Assembly (NCBI GenBank): GCA_024699855.1
Contig: JAMPIQ010000001.1
Coordinates: forward strand, 10,912,001 to 10,976,000
Length of the DNA: 64,000 nucleotides
DNA from: Aphelenchoides besseyi
Lineage: Eukaryota; Nematoda; Chromadorea; Rhabditida; Aphelenchoididae
Direction: 5' to 3'
Made by a program: the position numbers and the translations under genes. The notes beneath the pieces are model-generated. The model was not told where the DNA came from and made no database searches. It was given only the letters and a program-made list of their open reading frames with translations. Within the stretch, counting starts at the first letter, position 1. Each line of letters starts with the position of its first letter. Positions 22,875-34,521 of this stretch are shown one piece after another.

Positions 22875-23331
22875 ATGATGGGATTTGTCTATTTGGGCAG
22901 CGTAGAGAAATTTGAAGAGATAGTGAGTGAACTATACAAACTTCCAATTAAGTTCTCCATCCCAACGCGTGAGGTAAACCAACTAACTACTTCCAACAAA
23001 CACTTTCTCGCTTAAGACAAGTGCTTTGAGCTTTTGAAGCAGGCAACTTCGACAGAAAGTGCTGCAAAATCTTTGATCTTGTGGCTTGAAACTTGGGACC
23101 AGACTTTGGCTGAAGTCACAATTGAGTATGCAGAGCAGAACGGCGGTAAGCTCGACTGTGTCTTATCGATGTTTTCTATTTATTGTCCCGAAGAAATTTG
23201 AATTTGTTTATACGAGCAATAGACGCTATGTGTTCCTAAGTCTTTTGAATAAACTTGTTGCAAAATGCGCTTTCATGAACATTTCAGACCAACTTCTACA
23301 ATTGATCGAAGGATATAAAAAGGTGCCTTAA
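22875..23331 (+). CDS. small unrecognised protein
   Basis: Three coding-like exons: ATG 22875 (MMGFVYLGSVEKFEEIVSEL), an exon reading CFELLKQATSTESAAKSLI and LETWDQTLAEVTIEYAEQN (about 23015-23143), and a last exon KFEFVYTSNRRYVFLSLLNK to a TAA at 23329-23331 (ending LIEGYKKVP). Splice sites gtaaacc, gtaagct and ...cccgaag are visible, but the first junction does not keep phase exactly. The product would be soluble, helical and about 120 residues. No family recognised; it may be the 3' half of the gene that starts in the RING-like paralogue just upstream. Confidence 0.45.
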
Positions 23332-23451
23332 ATTTCTTATGTCATTTGGTCCGTTTTTGAAAACTTGTTAGAAAAAACATCGGTTTATTTATTTGTATCA
23401 CAAATAAACACAAGAACAAATTAACTGATCCATAACAAAAAAGAACTCGCC

Positions 23452-23872
23452 TTAAGGCAACATACGACGACGAGGAGGAGTAGAAGTCAAAAGTAACAAC
23501 GGATCCTTGGGAGTCAAATGTTCCGGCAACGCACTGACGCAGAGGGCGATGATCGAAGAAGGCAAGCGGTAACGACCAATGATCTCCACACGCTGACCAC
23601 GAACCAAGTTCAAAGCTTCTTCATGATACTCGAAGATGCATTTTGACGTTCCATGGACGACAGTACCGATTTGCAAATCATGTTTCACTTAGGCAAACAA
23701 GATGAACTTCAGTCGCTGATCTCCACAAAACAGCTCGATATTCGATCTTCAGAAAGCGCTTGTCTTTGGAACGGATAGTCTAGAAATGTTCAGCTAAAGG
23801 TCACTGGATGAAAACCTACAGATCCCAATCATCCAACTGATAAGGTGATCCACTTTCGCGCGAAAACTCATT
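23452..23872 (-). CDS. small protein with OB-fold-like segment
   Basis: The 3' exon (23688-23452) is well formed: IGTVVHGTSKCIFEYHEEAL, then LVRGQRVEIIGRYRLPSSII and a basic end PRRRMLP. The G-x-V...L-x-x-G-x-x-V-E-I-I-G-R pattern is like small OB-fold proteins of the RPA3 kind, but this rests on pattern alone. Upstream, ATG 23872 (MSFRAKVDHLISWMIG) and an exon containing SKDKRFLKIEYRAV could form the 5' end, with an intron gtaggtt...ttctag; the frame into the 3' exon crosses a stop, so the model is incomplete. Confidence 0.35.
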
Positions 23873-24243
23873 TTTTGATGAACAAACCAACCACGTTTCG
23901 CTACCGCTCATTCAAGAAGACCGATGAGCTAATCGAACACTCTAAAACCCAAGTCGTGGTTTTAGAAAACAAACTCACTATTTTCGCTCGTCAGTTCTAC
24001 GGCATGAACTTCACAAGATCGCTCCGATTGTCGCAGAAACCACTGATCTGCTCGGGAGCTCTTGTATCAAACGCCGTCTTGATTTCGGACAAAGAGAAAC
24101 CCAAGGTTGTTGACCAATTCCACCAGAGTCAACAATCAGCTCTCCGATGCCAATTCACGCTAACACAACTCAGATCCAATAAACTTGCTGAAATAAGGAA
24201 ATCACTTGTAAATCGTAGTTCTCAACGTACTTTGGCGCATTAA

Positions 24244-25955
24244 ACGAGCTTCTCATTACAACGGACGAGGCGGTTTAACTTTTGTTAGAAAGCTACTGTT
24301 GGGAAGCGAGAACAAATCATAAGCACAAATGGGAGATTAAGAGAGACGAGTTCTCCTTGCTTATAGCATCACAATCATCTCGGCAAGAAGTGAGCTGAAG
24401 CCAAGGAGAAACTCCAACTACAGAAGCAATGGAAACTTTTCGAATTGACACAAGAACTCACCGACTGTCTTTTGGCTCTCGTGGTGCAAGCAAACAAACA
24501 CAGAGATTGAAGTCGATCTTGAAGACTGACCGACTTCTATCACTGTGTTGAGTCTTGCTTGATTCGTACGACGTGTCACTCCGACTGATGAGAGGACCCG
24601 ATTCCAAGCAAGCCGTTCGCTTTCTGTCTGTTAAAACCGTGAGTTTGGTCCTAAAAACTTGCCGTCCAATCGACCACACGACCAGAACTTACATTACAGG
24701 AGTTCAAGTCTGTGGTCACATTTGAGATTGCTCGTGAACGTTGCCGGTACGACAACCTCAACTTGTGCTCTTCGTAGTCCAGACGATGTTCGTAGGCGTT
24801 TGACGACAATCTTTTCAACCAAACTCGAGCCACAACTGGATCGTCAGCTCGTCCAAAGGAAATGATCGAAACTGAGCGGTTGCGGTCTCCACTGTCTCTT
24901 TTATACCCAACCAACAAAATGAATTTGTTTCGATTTGAGCAAAACAAACGATTGATAGTTTGCTCGCAATCCAACGATCAGAACACCCGATCGCGATTAA
25001 CATTCCTGTTACCCAGTTTAGAAAGTCGATGATTCCAAAAATAATGTGAACAGAAGAAATCAGCAAAGAAACAAGTGGGTTTCCTTCCAATCAACTCGTC
25101 AGTCTGCTCTTTCGATTTCCCTTCCGTTTGCTACGTTAACATCGTGGCAACCGTGTTGTTAACTCGGCTTTTAGAAGGGGGTCCCGACAATCATTGCGCT
25201 TCTCCACTGCGCCATCTACACTCACCTCCGACTTCTCGCTCTCGCCCTACAAATGTTCACACCGTGAACGAATTTCCGTCTTCTGAAGTACTTTCCTGGA
25301 CATCGAGATGATCGACTGATAGAAAATGAACCTCTCTGCTCTCTAAACTACTGAGTTGCCAGAAAGTCTAATGCGTTCAAAAGCATCTATAATCACCAAA
25401 GATCTATCATTTTTGGATACACATCTCTGGTCAGAGCAATTCGGTTTATGGAAGCGGAGCCCAATAGTTTGTGGTCTTTCAAGCAAAGCACATAGTCCAC
25501 AATAACCGAGTGTTCACTCCGACATTTGACTAAGAAGTTGGTTTATACCGACAGTCATTCCAATTGTTCTGACTACTCAAAATTACGTCTGTAGATTGAA
25601 AGCCATGGTCTATGAATTGCCATCATTTGACTTCATGGCAACAACTGCGGAATCAGAATGAGAACCTGAATATTCAAGATGAGCAGAAACAGAGCAACCG
25701 ACCAGTCATCTGATTTTTCTGTTCAGGTCTGCAGTTGGACCTGCTCCTTGTGCTGACGTTTACTATTGCAATGGTCTTCAAGCTGAAGTCTTCAGCGGTC
25801 ATTGACCTAATCGACAGACCAGTTCGATAAGGAATAGAATCGGTTGGAGGCCTTTTAAGCAATAAGAAGTGTGTGTCAACCTGTTGACTTCAAATTTAAG
25901 GAACATCTTTCATCATTTTTAAATTCATTTACAGGAAGATTACAAAGAACAACCG
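24244..25955. other. no supported gene
   Basis: Only short, overlapping open stretches on both strands, none with a signal peptide, a domain or a consistent splice pattern. A minus-strand stretch at 25090-24660 has a hydrophobic part followed by an Arg-rich part but could not be built into a gene. Confidence 0.4.
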
Positions 25956-27337
25956 CTACATAATGATATTCATGAACACAAAACCCAGGACGACGCACCA
26001 ATTGACCGCCAAAGCATCGCTCGTCGACTTGACTGCTGGAGTCGTAGTGCAGACCTCTTTCACAGCGACACGTGCAATTCCCAACTTCGGCCTTAAACAA
26101 CATAATGACTGACGATCTTTTGGTTTGAACTCACGACTTCTCGGTGGTAGTCGTCGCTTCAGTGGTGGTTTTCGGACGACGAGTGGTGGTGGTCGTCGTC
26201 GTTGTAGTGGTCGCAGTCGTGGTCGTGCTGGTTGGCGGGGCGGGAGGCGGAGGCAACTTCTTGAAGAACTCATCGTCGTCCCTGAAGATCGGAATCATGA
26301 ATGGACGCTTCGAATAATCTCCAAGGCTAGCGACTTTTTGAACAAACTCATCATTCCACTTGAAAGTTGGCAGATTCTTTGGAAAATAGTAGTGCTGACT
26401 GAAACAATATGAACTACTAGAGCGAAGACCGAACTTACTCTTGGTACTTCAACACGTAGTGCAACGGAATGTTCTTTGAAGTGTCTCCCTTGCGCATAAT
26501 CAAAAACGTTCCCTTCTTGTACATGACGTAGTGGTCTTCTTTGCTCGACCACAACCCACCGCTGCCCGGATGATCCATGTTAAGCACACAATGTTCCTCC
26601 TGAAGTCACAAATTAACTAAGCCTCCAAAGTATTCTTACCATACAACGCGACATCACCTCTTGTTTCATGAACGGAGTCATTTTGATGTTCGGAATGTCG
26701 CGAATGTGATGGATGTCGGAATCCTCCATCAGACGTGCTCTGAAATATGTAATATTATACATACAGACGATAGACCAACTCATTTAAGTCGTAGATCTTC
26801 TGAACGTCAACAAAATGCGTCTTGTTGATGAACAAGTAGGTATAAAACAAGAACTGATACTCGAGAACGGTGTTCGGATCCTTGCGATTAATACGCGGGT
26901 TGGTATTCTCCGTTCTAAAAATTATAGTACTCAGTTTTTTGTCAAGAATTCGCACCTACACAGACCACAGATCATACCAATTCATTGGTTCTTCATTGTT
27001 TTGCGCGTAGATATAACGACTTTCGTTGTAAACTGGCATCAACGTGAAATCACGATTTGCCATCGCATCACCCATTAAAAACGGTTCATGAAGTTCGACC
27101 CCGTGTTGAGCTTAACGGATTGTTATAGAGTTGTTTGGAAACTTACTGTGTTGAAATGTGAAGTAGTTTTCGTTCGTCTCCCACAACTCGAAGTACTCCT
27201 TGAAATCGCCTTCTTGAACCGCAATGTAATCGCGCGGAACGTAATCGGGATGATCTGAAAGTCTAGAGTTTGATGACTCCAGTTGAAAGCATACCATCAG
27301 CCCTAACCAACGCCATCGATAACGTAGCCACGAACAT
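25956..27337 (-). CDS. GPI-anchored secreted protein, Thr-rich stalk
   Basis: ATG 27337 opens a signal peptide (MFVATLSMALVRA). A phase-1 intron leads into DHPDYVPRDYIAVQEGDFKE, and six or so further exons read ANRDFTLMPVYNESRYIYAQ, NTVLEYQFLFYTYLFINKTH, a block with PGSGGLWSSKEDHYVMYKKG, and FVQKVASLGDYSKRPFMIP. After PPPPAPP comes a threonine-only stalk (about 26240-26165), then a hydrophobic end (WCVVLGFVFMNIIM, stop TAG) typical of a GPI signal. Introns are 40-60 bp. The folded domain is not recognised. A cell-surface protein presented on a glycosylated stalk is the inference. Confidence 0.65.
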
Positions 27338-28024
27338 CAAACGCCAACGATCTCCATCACCGAAAGCGAACATCACAAACCCGGAGCTCAAAATTGCAAC
27401 AACTGGACTCGAACCGAACAAACAAGTGACTCAACTGAAGAACTCAACCGACACTCTTGACTATGCAAATTTCCAGCTTTCAAACGTTCCTCTCAAAAAC
27501 CAACTTTCAGAAGGTCGTTTACAACTATTTTGGGACCTTGAAATTGCCTCTGTGAAGGCAACAATCTTCAATTACTGATCAAAGTCGATCTGATTGAACA
27601 AGTGAGTTGACCAATCAATGGTTGCTCGCAAAGATCGTGTCAGAACTCGGAATCTTTGACAGTTAAATTGAGGGAATTCGAACAAGAACGCAGTCAATGG
27701 AGACGCAGATTCGAGAAGTTTGAGAGAAGAGCTCAGAAGCCTGAGCAGGGAAACCGTTGCATTCAACACGGTGTATGGAAAGAGGTCAGACGTACGAGTG
27801 AAGTGGGCCTTCAGATCACGAATCAGAGTGCTGAATGGTTGGTCTTGTCTGGAGTAATAAACGTTCGTAATCAAAAGAGAGCACACAAATCGATAGTCCG
27901 ATGATGTTTGAGACGTTTTATTGGAATTGATGTACGTAGTTTACAGTAAAAATTAAGACAAAAAGATCATATTGGAGAGTGTGTTTACGGTAATGTTCAA
28001 GTGAAAAGACATGAAATTGGATGG
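27338..28024. other. short plus-strand open frames, not called
   Basis: Two plus-strand frames (to 27578 and 27656-27904) are polar, helical and lack recognised motifs. The first overlaps the start of the GPI-anchored protein gene on the other strand. They may be one small gene with an intron at 27580-27655, but support is weak. Confidence 0.25.
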
Positions 28025-28354
28025 CTATTTGCCGGCTTTATAAGCCTCCATTTCCTTTCGGTAGTTCTCCTTCAAGTATGCGGCCTTGTTCTCCCACTCG
28101 CTCTTGTCCTAAACGCAATCATCAGTCGGACTTCCGGAGGTATTGGAACTTACACTCAATTCACGCCATTCTTTGCCTCCCTCTTTTGCGGCGTCCGAAC
28201 CCTTGAATCCCTGTTCCCTCAAACGATCGCGGTTCTCCTGCAACCTGAAACATTCCAGTGTGATTCGAACACTCAACGACGGAACCAACCAAATGAAGAA
28301 CGCGCCCATCGGACGTTTCGGGGCGTTCGGGTCCTTTTCCTTCTTTCCCGGCAT
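28025..28354 (-). CDS. single HMG-box protein
   Basis: Three exons from ATG 28354 to TAG 28025-28027. The start MPGKKEKDPNAPKRPMGAFF, the middle ENRDRLREQGFKGSDAAKEG and GKEWREL, and the end KAAYLKENYRKEMEAYKAGK make one complete HMG box of about 80 residues with almost no tails. HMGB-type boxes bend DNA without sequence preference in chromatin. Two short introns (about 45 bp) interrupt it; the second donor is not a perfect consensus. Size and composition resemble the small nematode and insect HMG proteins rather than the two-box vertebrate HMGB1. Confidence 0.85.
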
Positions 28355-29006
28355 TTTGATCGATCGCGAGTTGAACTGAAGGTGTGAACTGAAACAATCG
28401 CATTTGAGCGGCCGTCAATACACGCAATGGAATTGCAACGAAACGGACCACGACTTTCACAGGACGTCTGACCAACTCATGGATGGTCGCCAACCATTGT
28501 CCTACAGGAACAGAATCCTGAAGAACACAAACCAACGGAACCAAAACTGCGGACCATCACAATGCAAACACCGTTGGGTAACCGACGAAACTGTGGGGAG
28601 CAGTCGCCGAAAGACAGGGTCGTAGCAAAAACAATCAGAAAGCCAAGTCTGAGCGTTCGAAGACCTAACAGACGACCGAACTCCAATTTCGCTGTTCATT
28701 TGTAGTTGTTTCTTTGCCCCTTGAATCTTCTGATTGAAGTGCCCGTCAATTCATCAGTGGATCTCCGTTCCATCTCCTGGTCTTAAGAACGAGTGAGAAA
28801 ATTGAGAAAAGTACGGGGTGCTAATCTCCGAGTTATTTGTCTGCGAATCGATCTGACTTTGTGCTGTGGACTGCGGTCAAGCGGTTGACAACGAATAGTC
28901 GTCTGTTCATTTAACGACCAGACCCTTCAAATACCCTCGTCCGAAGACCAACTTCGCGTTCAATGACCTGTTTATTTCACGCCGTCAACAACAGAGACCA
29001 TCAAAT

Positions 29007-30374
29007 TCAGTTGCGCTTGTCGGCGATTTGCGCGCTTAATGCCAACAAATCGTTTATCAAGCTGATGTCTTGTTTCATGCGCAAGTAAACAGCCGTTCCA
29101 GTCGGATACTGAAGTGGCTAGTCGAAGTCACGACTGCTGACTTACTCCCGAGACCTCCGGATCGACCTGATGGCAATAGCGAAAACGCAGATTAGTAAAT
29201 CCATCGACTTGTTGTTGATTCAACGGATGATAGCGCAATATCAAACGCATGTTATCGCTTCCAATGGGCCCTTCGAACAGAGCGCGCAAACGTGCAAAAC
29301 CATTCTCAGTGTAGTCGTTGGCATTCCATTGAAAGCTGAAAAGAAGTCATTGACATGGCAATGGAATCTCTTGTTTAACCTGCGCGCCCAATTGGGGTCC
29401 AAGTTCACCGATCGATTATTTGCGTCTATATTGACCAAAGTCGTCTTGTTGCTCGACTTGTCCTCTTCCGTCTTCTTGGCTTTGGTCTTCACGGACGTGG
29501 ACCTCGATTTGCTCTTCGTAGCTGCACTGCATGCTGGCTGATCCTTGTCGGCTGCCTTTTCCTCCTTCTTTTTGTTTTTGTTGTACCACACAATCCCGAC
29601 TATGGCCACCACAATGACAGCAATAACAAACAAACTGAAATTCGATTCCCGACACCAATAGACCTATTCGTGGACCTACACGACTCCAATCGTTACCCAC
29701 AAACGCCAACCGCTGGTTTCCCACTTTCCGGCCGGTTGAACTCCAGTATAGATCTTGGAATCTTGCTGGAGCCCAAGATAAGAGACCGGAATATGGGACT
29801 TACAAAAGTGATCAGAAAGCCGGGGATTTGCCCACCCTCGGCCTCATACAATATGTCAATCGTGTAGCGGCCGTCTGCGGTTTTGTTGAACTTTGGACCG
29901 CAATTTGGAAGGCTCTTCTGACCGACTTTGATTCCCCGATCGGTTACGTCGAACGTAGCCGGAAGTTGTGGGTTGTCAAGAGCTAGTGATTTAGAAGCGT
30001 ACTTTAAATAAACAAACAAACAAACTAACCACCATTCGAAAACGTTCTAACACCTGTAAATTTGCCGTTGATCTGACAACCACCAAGTTGCAGAGTAATC
30101 CTGAAGTATAAAGTTAACCGGAAAACGCAATCAACGGACGGAGTTTCACCAACCGGAGTGGCCAACTTGTATTCCATCTTGACGCGCAGCGATTGTTCTT
30201 CGACCAAAAGTGTGTTCTTGTACTTAGTACATGCCCCGCCATCGACGGCACTGAAAGAGTGCGAACCTGTCAAAGTCGTTAAACTTACACGCTCCCTCCT
30301 TCCTTCACACAATCAGCCGCACTCGAACCCTCACAGAAGAACAAAAGAACGACGAACAACCATCGGAAGTTCAT
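29007..30374 (-). CDS. type I membrane protein, extracellular domain unassigned
   Basis: ATG 30374 with signal peptide (MNFRWLFVVLLFFCEGSSA), then an extracellular part with cysteines (DGGACTKYKNTLLVEEQSL, SVDCVFR, LQLGGCQINGKFTG, LPNCGPKFNKTADGRYTI), a membrane span FVIAVIVVAIVGIVWY (about 29630-29585), a Lys/Glu-rich segment, and a cytoplasmic tail domain ending in two exons (NDYTENGFARLRALFEGPIG, MRLILRYHPL, QVDGFTNLRFRYCHQVDPE; then MKQDISLINDLLALSAQIAD) with TGA at 29007-29009. At least seven exons with canonical borders. No domain recognised. The N-glycosylation-like and paired-Cys pattern suggests a surface receptor or adhesion protein. Confidence 0.65.
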
Positions 30375-30724
30375 CGATCAGAGCGATAAAAGTGGACCGA
30401 AAGAATGACAGAAACTTTGACGACCGAAAGAAGCTTCTTGAGAATTACTAATTTCGAAGGCAAAGTAAATCGAATTCGTTAAGACTTGATATCCGAGGAT
30501 TATTGGATCTGTTCAGAGGAGTCAGCAGACGTATTGCTTGCTTTCGAAATTGAGCTCCACTCCATCAACCCTTTGAAGCGATTTCTTCTCTCAACATCTC
30601 TTCCAGATAAGCATGCATAGACACAGGCATCTTCAGTCAGTCCAAAGGTTGGTCATTGCAATCGAATTCGCTGCTTAACAGTTTGCAGTTCATTTTCATT
30701 CGAAGTTTCTGGTCGCTCTTCGAA

Positions 30725-31562
30725 ATGTTGCTATTCGGGTGGCTCTTGGTCGTTCTGGCTCTTGGAGCCGCTGAGGAGATGGAAGTCGAAGCGGAAGACC
30801 AGACGGAAGGCCCAAAGAAGTTCACGAACACTTTCAGTAGGTCCATCTTATCGGCTGTTCACTCATTTCAGTTCACAACTTCATCTTCGGATTTGTTTGT
30901 ACGATTTGGGTCGCTCTGATCTTCGTGACGATCTTCGTTCCGAGTTATTTGATCCGAAAAGCGAATCGTGAGCGGAAGGAAGCTGATCGATTGGGCGCTA
31001 AAATGCATCAGCTGGAGAAGCAAGCGGACGCTCAGAACTTGGAAATCGAACAACAGAAAGCGACAGTCGAAAGGATTCGAAAGGAAATCGAAAACTGCAA
31101 ATTGAGTTCTGAAGAACTATCACGATATTCCGAGTCTTCAGGCGGTTCAATTTCCAATTCTGCTCAAACATCTGCAATCGGAGACGAAAGAGTTGCGTGA
31201 GAAGATCGAACAACTTCGCTCCGAACTCGCCGCCGGTCGAGCACCTTCGATGAAACAAGTGAGCGAACTCAAAACAGCTCTTCGAAAGCGTCAAGATGAA
31301 ATCAAGAGAACGATCTCCGAATCCGTGAAGTTGATCAACAGCAAAAAGACGGTTAGTGGATGATTACTGGGTGCTGTAATCGTCTTTTCAGTTGATCCAA
31401 GAAAGCAAATCGAATGCCCAGAAATCGCCGTTCGATTCATCCAAGATCATTTCGCGTGGTAAACGTGACGATCAAACTGACGGATCGTTCGAAGACGGTG
31501 CTTCGAGGACCACTCAGAATTCAGCCAAAAACTACGATGACGTCTTTCAGTTTTTGCCTTAA
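30725..31562 (+). CDS. signal/TM protein with long coiled coil
   Basis: ATG 30725 (MLLFGWLLVVLALGAAEEME) encodes a signal sequence, followed by an acidic lumenal segment, an intron, and a membrane span (FGFVCTIWVALIFVTIFVPS), then a cytoplasmic coiled coil (RERKEADRLGAKMHQLEKQA, NLEIEQQKATVERIRKEIE, ETKELREKIEQLRSELAAG, ELKTALRKRQDEIKRTISES) and a polar tail ending DDVFQFLP, TAA 31560-31562. One internal junction near 31110-31140 changes frame and needs a weak-donor intron. Architecture suggests an ER or organelle tether; no specific family. The gene at 32.5 kb has the same overall plan. Confidence 0.6.
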
Positions 31563-32531
31563 AATGGTCTGCAAATAAATTTCCAGACCTTAAACTGGAA
31601 ATCAAACCAACTTCATCACCTTGTCAAAGTTGAGAAGCAATTAGCCAAAGGCTCGAAGATGAGTAGCCGAAGTTCCAACAACTCTTTTGTGAGATTAAAT
31701 GCTTTCAAACTCACTGTTCTCTTGTTCATGAAGCTGACTTGAAGATCGAACCTTCCACAATGTCATTGACGCTCAGGCGCAACATTACCCGGACATGAAC
31801 TTAAATACAAACCTTAAGTTTGGGTCAATAAATCGACTCTGTTTGGTGTTCTCTTGCACATATGCTACGGAGCTGATTGAGAGTTGATGAGTAGAACGCT
31901 CTTAGATGGACCTTTTCTATTCGTCTATTGATCTCCACTTTTTGAGCAATCTTTCTAGATAGTTGCCGATTATGTTTACAGTTGTTTAAACACTAATTGG
32001 TTGACATTGCTTTGTGTTGAACTACTTAGTTTCGTTGCTGGCATGGCCCGAAATCGATGCTATTCAGCAACAAATGTACACGTACGAAGACTATTCTTCT
32101 ACGCATGATGTAGTGAGAAACAATGGAATAAGCGATTGCAATGAATTCTCATTTCATTGGCTACTCAATTAGATCTCTCTCTTCAAAAGAGTTCGTCAGA
32201 TATTGAATGACCGGAATCGAATATCCCAAACGAATGTTGAAATGATTGCAGAAAAGCTGTTTCTTTATTCTCGTGTTCTTGTGGAACTTAAGGGAATGAT
32301 AGTCGACTCGAGTTTCTAGGTTCATAGTCTGCAACCAACAGATGTTTCGTTAACGTATTGACCATCGAGAAATTGACGTAAAGATTTTGAAAGTCTTCTC
32401 TTCGACGTCATTGGTCTTCGTTTGCAACGAAAACGACAGAGTAAAAGACGCGTGATACCTTTTCCTTGGCATTTTGCCAAAATTTTCAGCATTAATTCGC
32501 GAACTTTTTTGCTCTCAGATTTTCGGTTGCA
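31563..32531. other. intergenic, nothing seen
   Basis: AT-richer sequence between two plus-strand membrane/coiled-coil genes. No ORF, RNA or repeat was recognised; it should hold the 3' end signal (AATAAA at about 31829) of the first gene and the promoter of the second. Confidence 0.4.
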
Positions 32532-33541
32532 ATGGACGATGTGAGTTAAAAGAATCGCTTTTAATTGCTGTGCGTCTTTCCAGGAACCCAATGAGTCGAT
32601 TTCAACGACCAGCGACTATGAGTCGGTGGATATAGAGCAAAAGAAACCGTTAAGTTCGTTTGATATCGAATCGAACGACTTCACAAAGACGCAGGAGAAG
32701 TGCGTTTCTTTTGAATTCAATCGGTGAGATTGTTGTTTAGATTCTCGGGATGTCACAAGTCCCTTTGGACTCGAGGATTGCTGATTTTTGCTTGTTTATC
32801 ACTCTTATTTGGGTCCATTTTGATGTCGTTAGTAGGATTTTGTGGACAGAAAATTCAAGTGATAAACGGAAGCGATTTGCCAATCGATTTTATGAGGTAA
32901 GTTCTCCAATCTCGAACTTTCCACTGTCTCCGTGACTTCAGAAGCAGCTTCAAGAAGCAATGAAAATTGAACGTGAAGAGTCCAAAGAAGAAATTCGGCA
33001 GCTGAAGGCCCAAAACTCACTTCTTTACGAAAAGATCTCTGAGCTCATTTCTCAAACGAAAGAAGTGGAACAACGTCAAAAGTTGATGTTCGCCGAGTCG
33101 ATGCGGCTAATGGAAAAGAAGATCATAAAAGCTGTTCAAAAAAATCAAACTGACGAGAAGTCACAAGACAAAAAGACGAATGAAAAACCGAAGAAAAAAC
33201 TAGAAGCGGACATTCAGATACCACCGGCAAATTGCAGTTATTTCTGTTTGTTTCTGCACGAAAGCGAAAACGTCATTTCTCATGGATTTTATTACTTCCG
33301 ATATCCGTTCACTTTGGTCTTTTGCAAAGCCACCTCAACAGTTTTTGCAGCTTGCCCTTTAGCTCTGATCTTTGCAAGTCTGATTGAACTTATTATAGCC
33401 AAAGCGTGGCAGGCTTGTGGTGCTATATTGGGTTCTACTATTCTAATTGTCAGATTGGTCCTTTTGGTATATGGATTTAATTATTCAAGCGAGAGTATCA
33501 AGTTGTGTTTCACGGGAAAAAGTGACTTCGACTTTTCATAA
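32532..33541 (+). CDS. membrane protein with coiled coil and C-terminal hydrophobic region
   Basis: ATG 32532 (MDD, then intron gtgagtt...ttccag) leads into ESISTTSDYESVDIEQKK, a first membrane span (RGLLIFACLSLLFGSILM), and a coiled coil (KQLQEAMKIEREESKEEI, RQLKAQNSLLYEKISELI). The frame changes at a TTTT run (about 32833-32836) between the span and the coil; one more T would restore it. After a lysine-rich linker (KSQDKKTNEKPKKKLE) come several hydrophobic segments (VFAACPLALIFASLIELIIA; GAILGSTILIVRLVLLVYG), ending at TAA 33541. It sits 1 kb after a gene with a similar span-plus-coil plan. Function unknown. Confidence 0.55.
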
Positions 33542-33669
33542 ACAAAATCTTTCACTCACGTAAACAACCTTGTTTTTCAATCCAAACCCCGCCGCTGTCA
33601 TTTCACTCTATCCTCCATGTTCGCCTTCTTTTCTGCTTGTCAGTTGTTGCACTAAATAAATTGTGAGGA

Positions 33670-33856
33670 TGTCCGCGACATCGATCAAACGATCGACGTC
33701 GCGTATAAAAGCGGCCGCCAACGCTGTTCATCCTCTCCACTTTTCGTCAAATCCACTCCCACGGCCGGCTCGCATCAACCGCGAGATCGGTTGAGCGGAA
33801 GACGTCAATCCGAACAAACGTAAATCTGTTTATTGTTCTTGACTAACCTACGGTCA
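33670..33856 (+). repeat. left LTR of the BEL/Pao element
   Basis: A 187-bp direct repeat starting TGTCCGCGAC and ending GGTCA, with a TATAAAAG box near 33705. By eye it is identical to the copy at 42205-42391, implying recent insertion. It is preceded by AGGA (33666-33669), which also follows the right LTR, a 4-bp target-site duplication. Confidence 0.95.
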
Positions 33857-33859
33857 AAT

Positions 33860-33872
33860 TGGTGCAAGAAGT
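33860..33872 (+). promoter_or_regulatory. putative primer-binding site
   Basis: TGGTGCAAGAAGT lies three bases after the left LTR. Starting with TGG, it has the form expected for pairing with the CCA end of a tRNA that primes minus-strand synthesis. The tRNA could not be named from the window. Confidence 0.5.
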
Positions 33873-34521
33873 ATTTTCAACTCACGTTCCCGCGCCACAT
33901 TCCTTTGGCTATCTCTTGGTTGTGACCGCAGTCAAACTGAAACCCCAACCAAGACCTCGAATCACCGCCCCAGGCATCTCGAAGACGAAACGCAGTCCAC
34001 TTGAATCTCGCCGGCCAGCGCAAGCGCGTAAGGAGTCTCCACGTTCGCCACACGTTAAGCCTCGCGAGGCAAAACGTGTAGGCAATCGGGAAGTTTCCCC
34101 GCAGTTTCCTCGCCGATCGCACTGTCGAACTCATTTTTCGCCGGACAGTGAGCCTCGCAAGACAGCGAAGGCACATCATCCAGGTCGAAGTGAAGTTCGG
34201 ACGCCGGTAGAGAAGGTCGCTGACCAATCCAATTCGACTCCAATCCTCGTCTACGACAAACCAGCAAAACCAAACGCTCTCCGCCGCCATCAAAATCGTC
34301 GTGCCAAAGTTCGCGAACAATTGGAACACGCGCAAAAAGTTTTTCGCCTGACAACCGCGAAACCACGCATTTTTTGGGCTCCCAATCAACTTGAGGAACC
34401 GCCTTCCCATTGATTCATCTGTTCTTTGCCGATCCACAACAAAGTTACTTTCCATTGCCGATCAGCACACAGTAAACTCGTTACCGTAATACAGACCCCA
34501 GATTCACATTGAAATCAAACT

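Noticed and set aside
26125..26412. Plus-strand frame rich in Gly/Arg/Ser
   Set aside because: It is the antisense of the threonine stalk codons of the GPI-anchored protein gene.
33877..34455. 192-codon minus-strand frame antisense to the retroelement leader
   Set aside because: Mirror of the plus-strand open leader; no start context or domain, and it lies inside an LTR element of known orientation.
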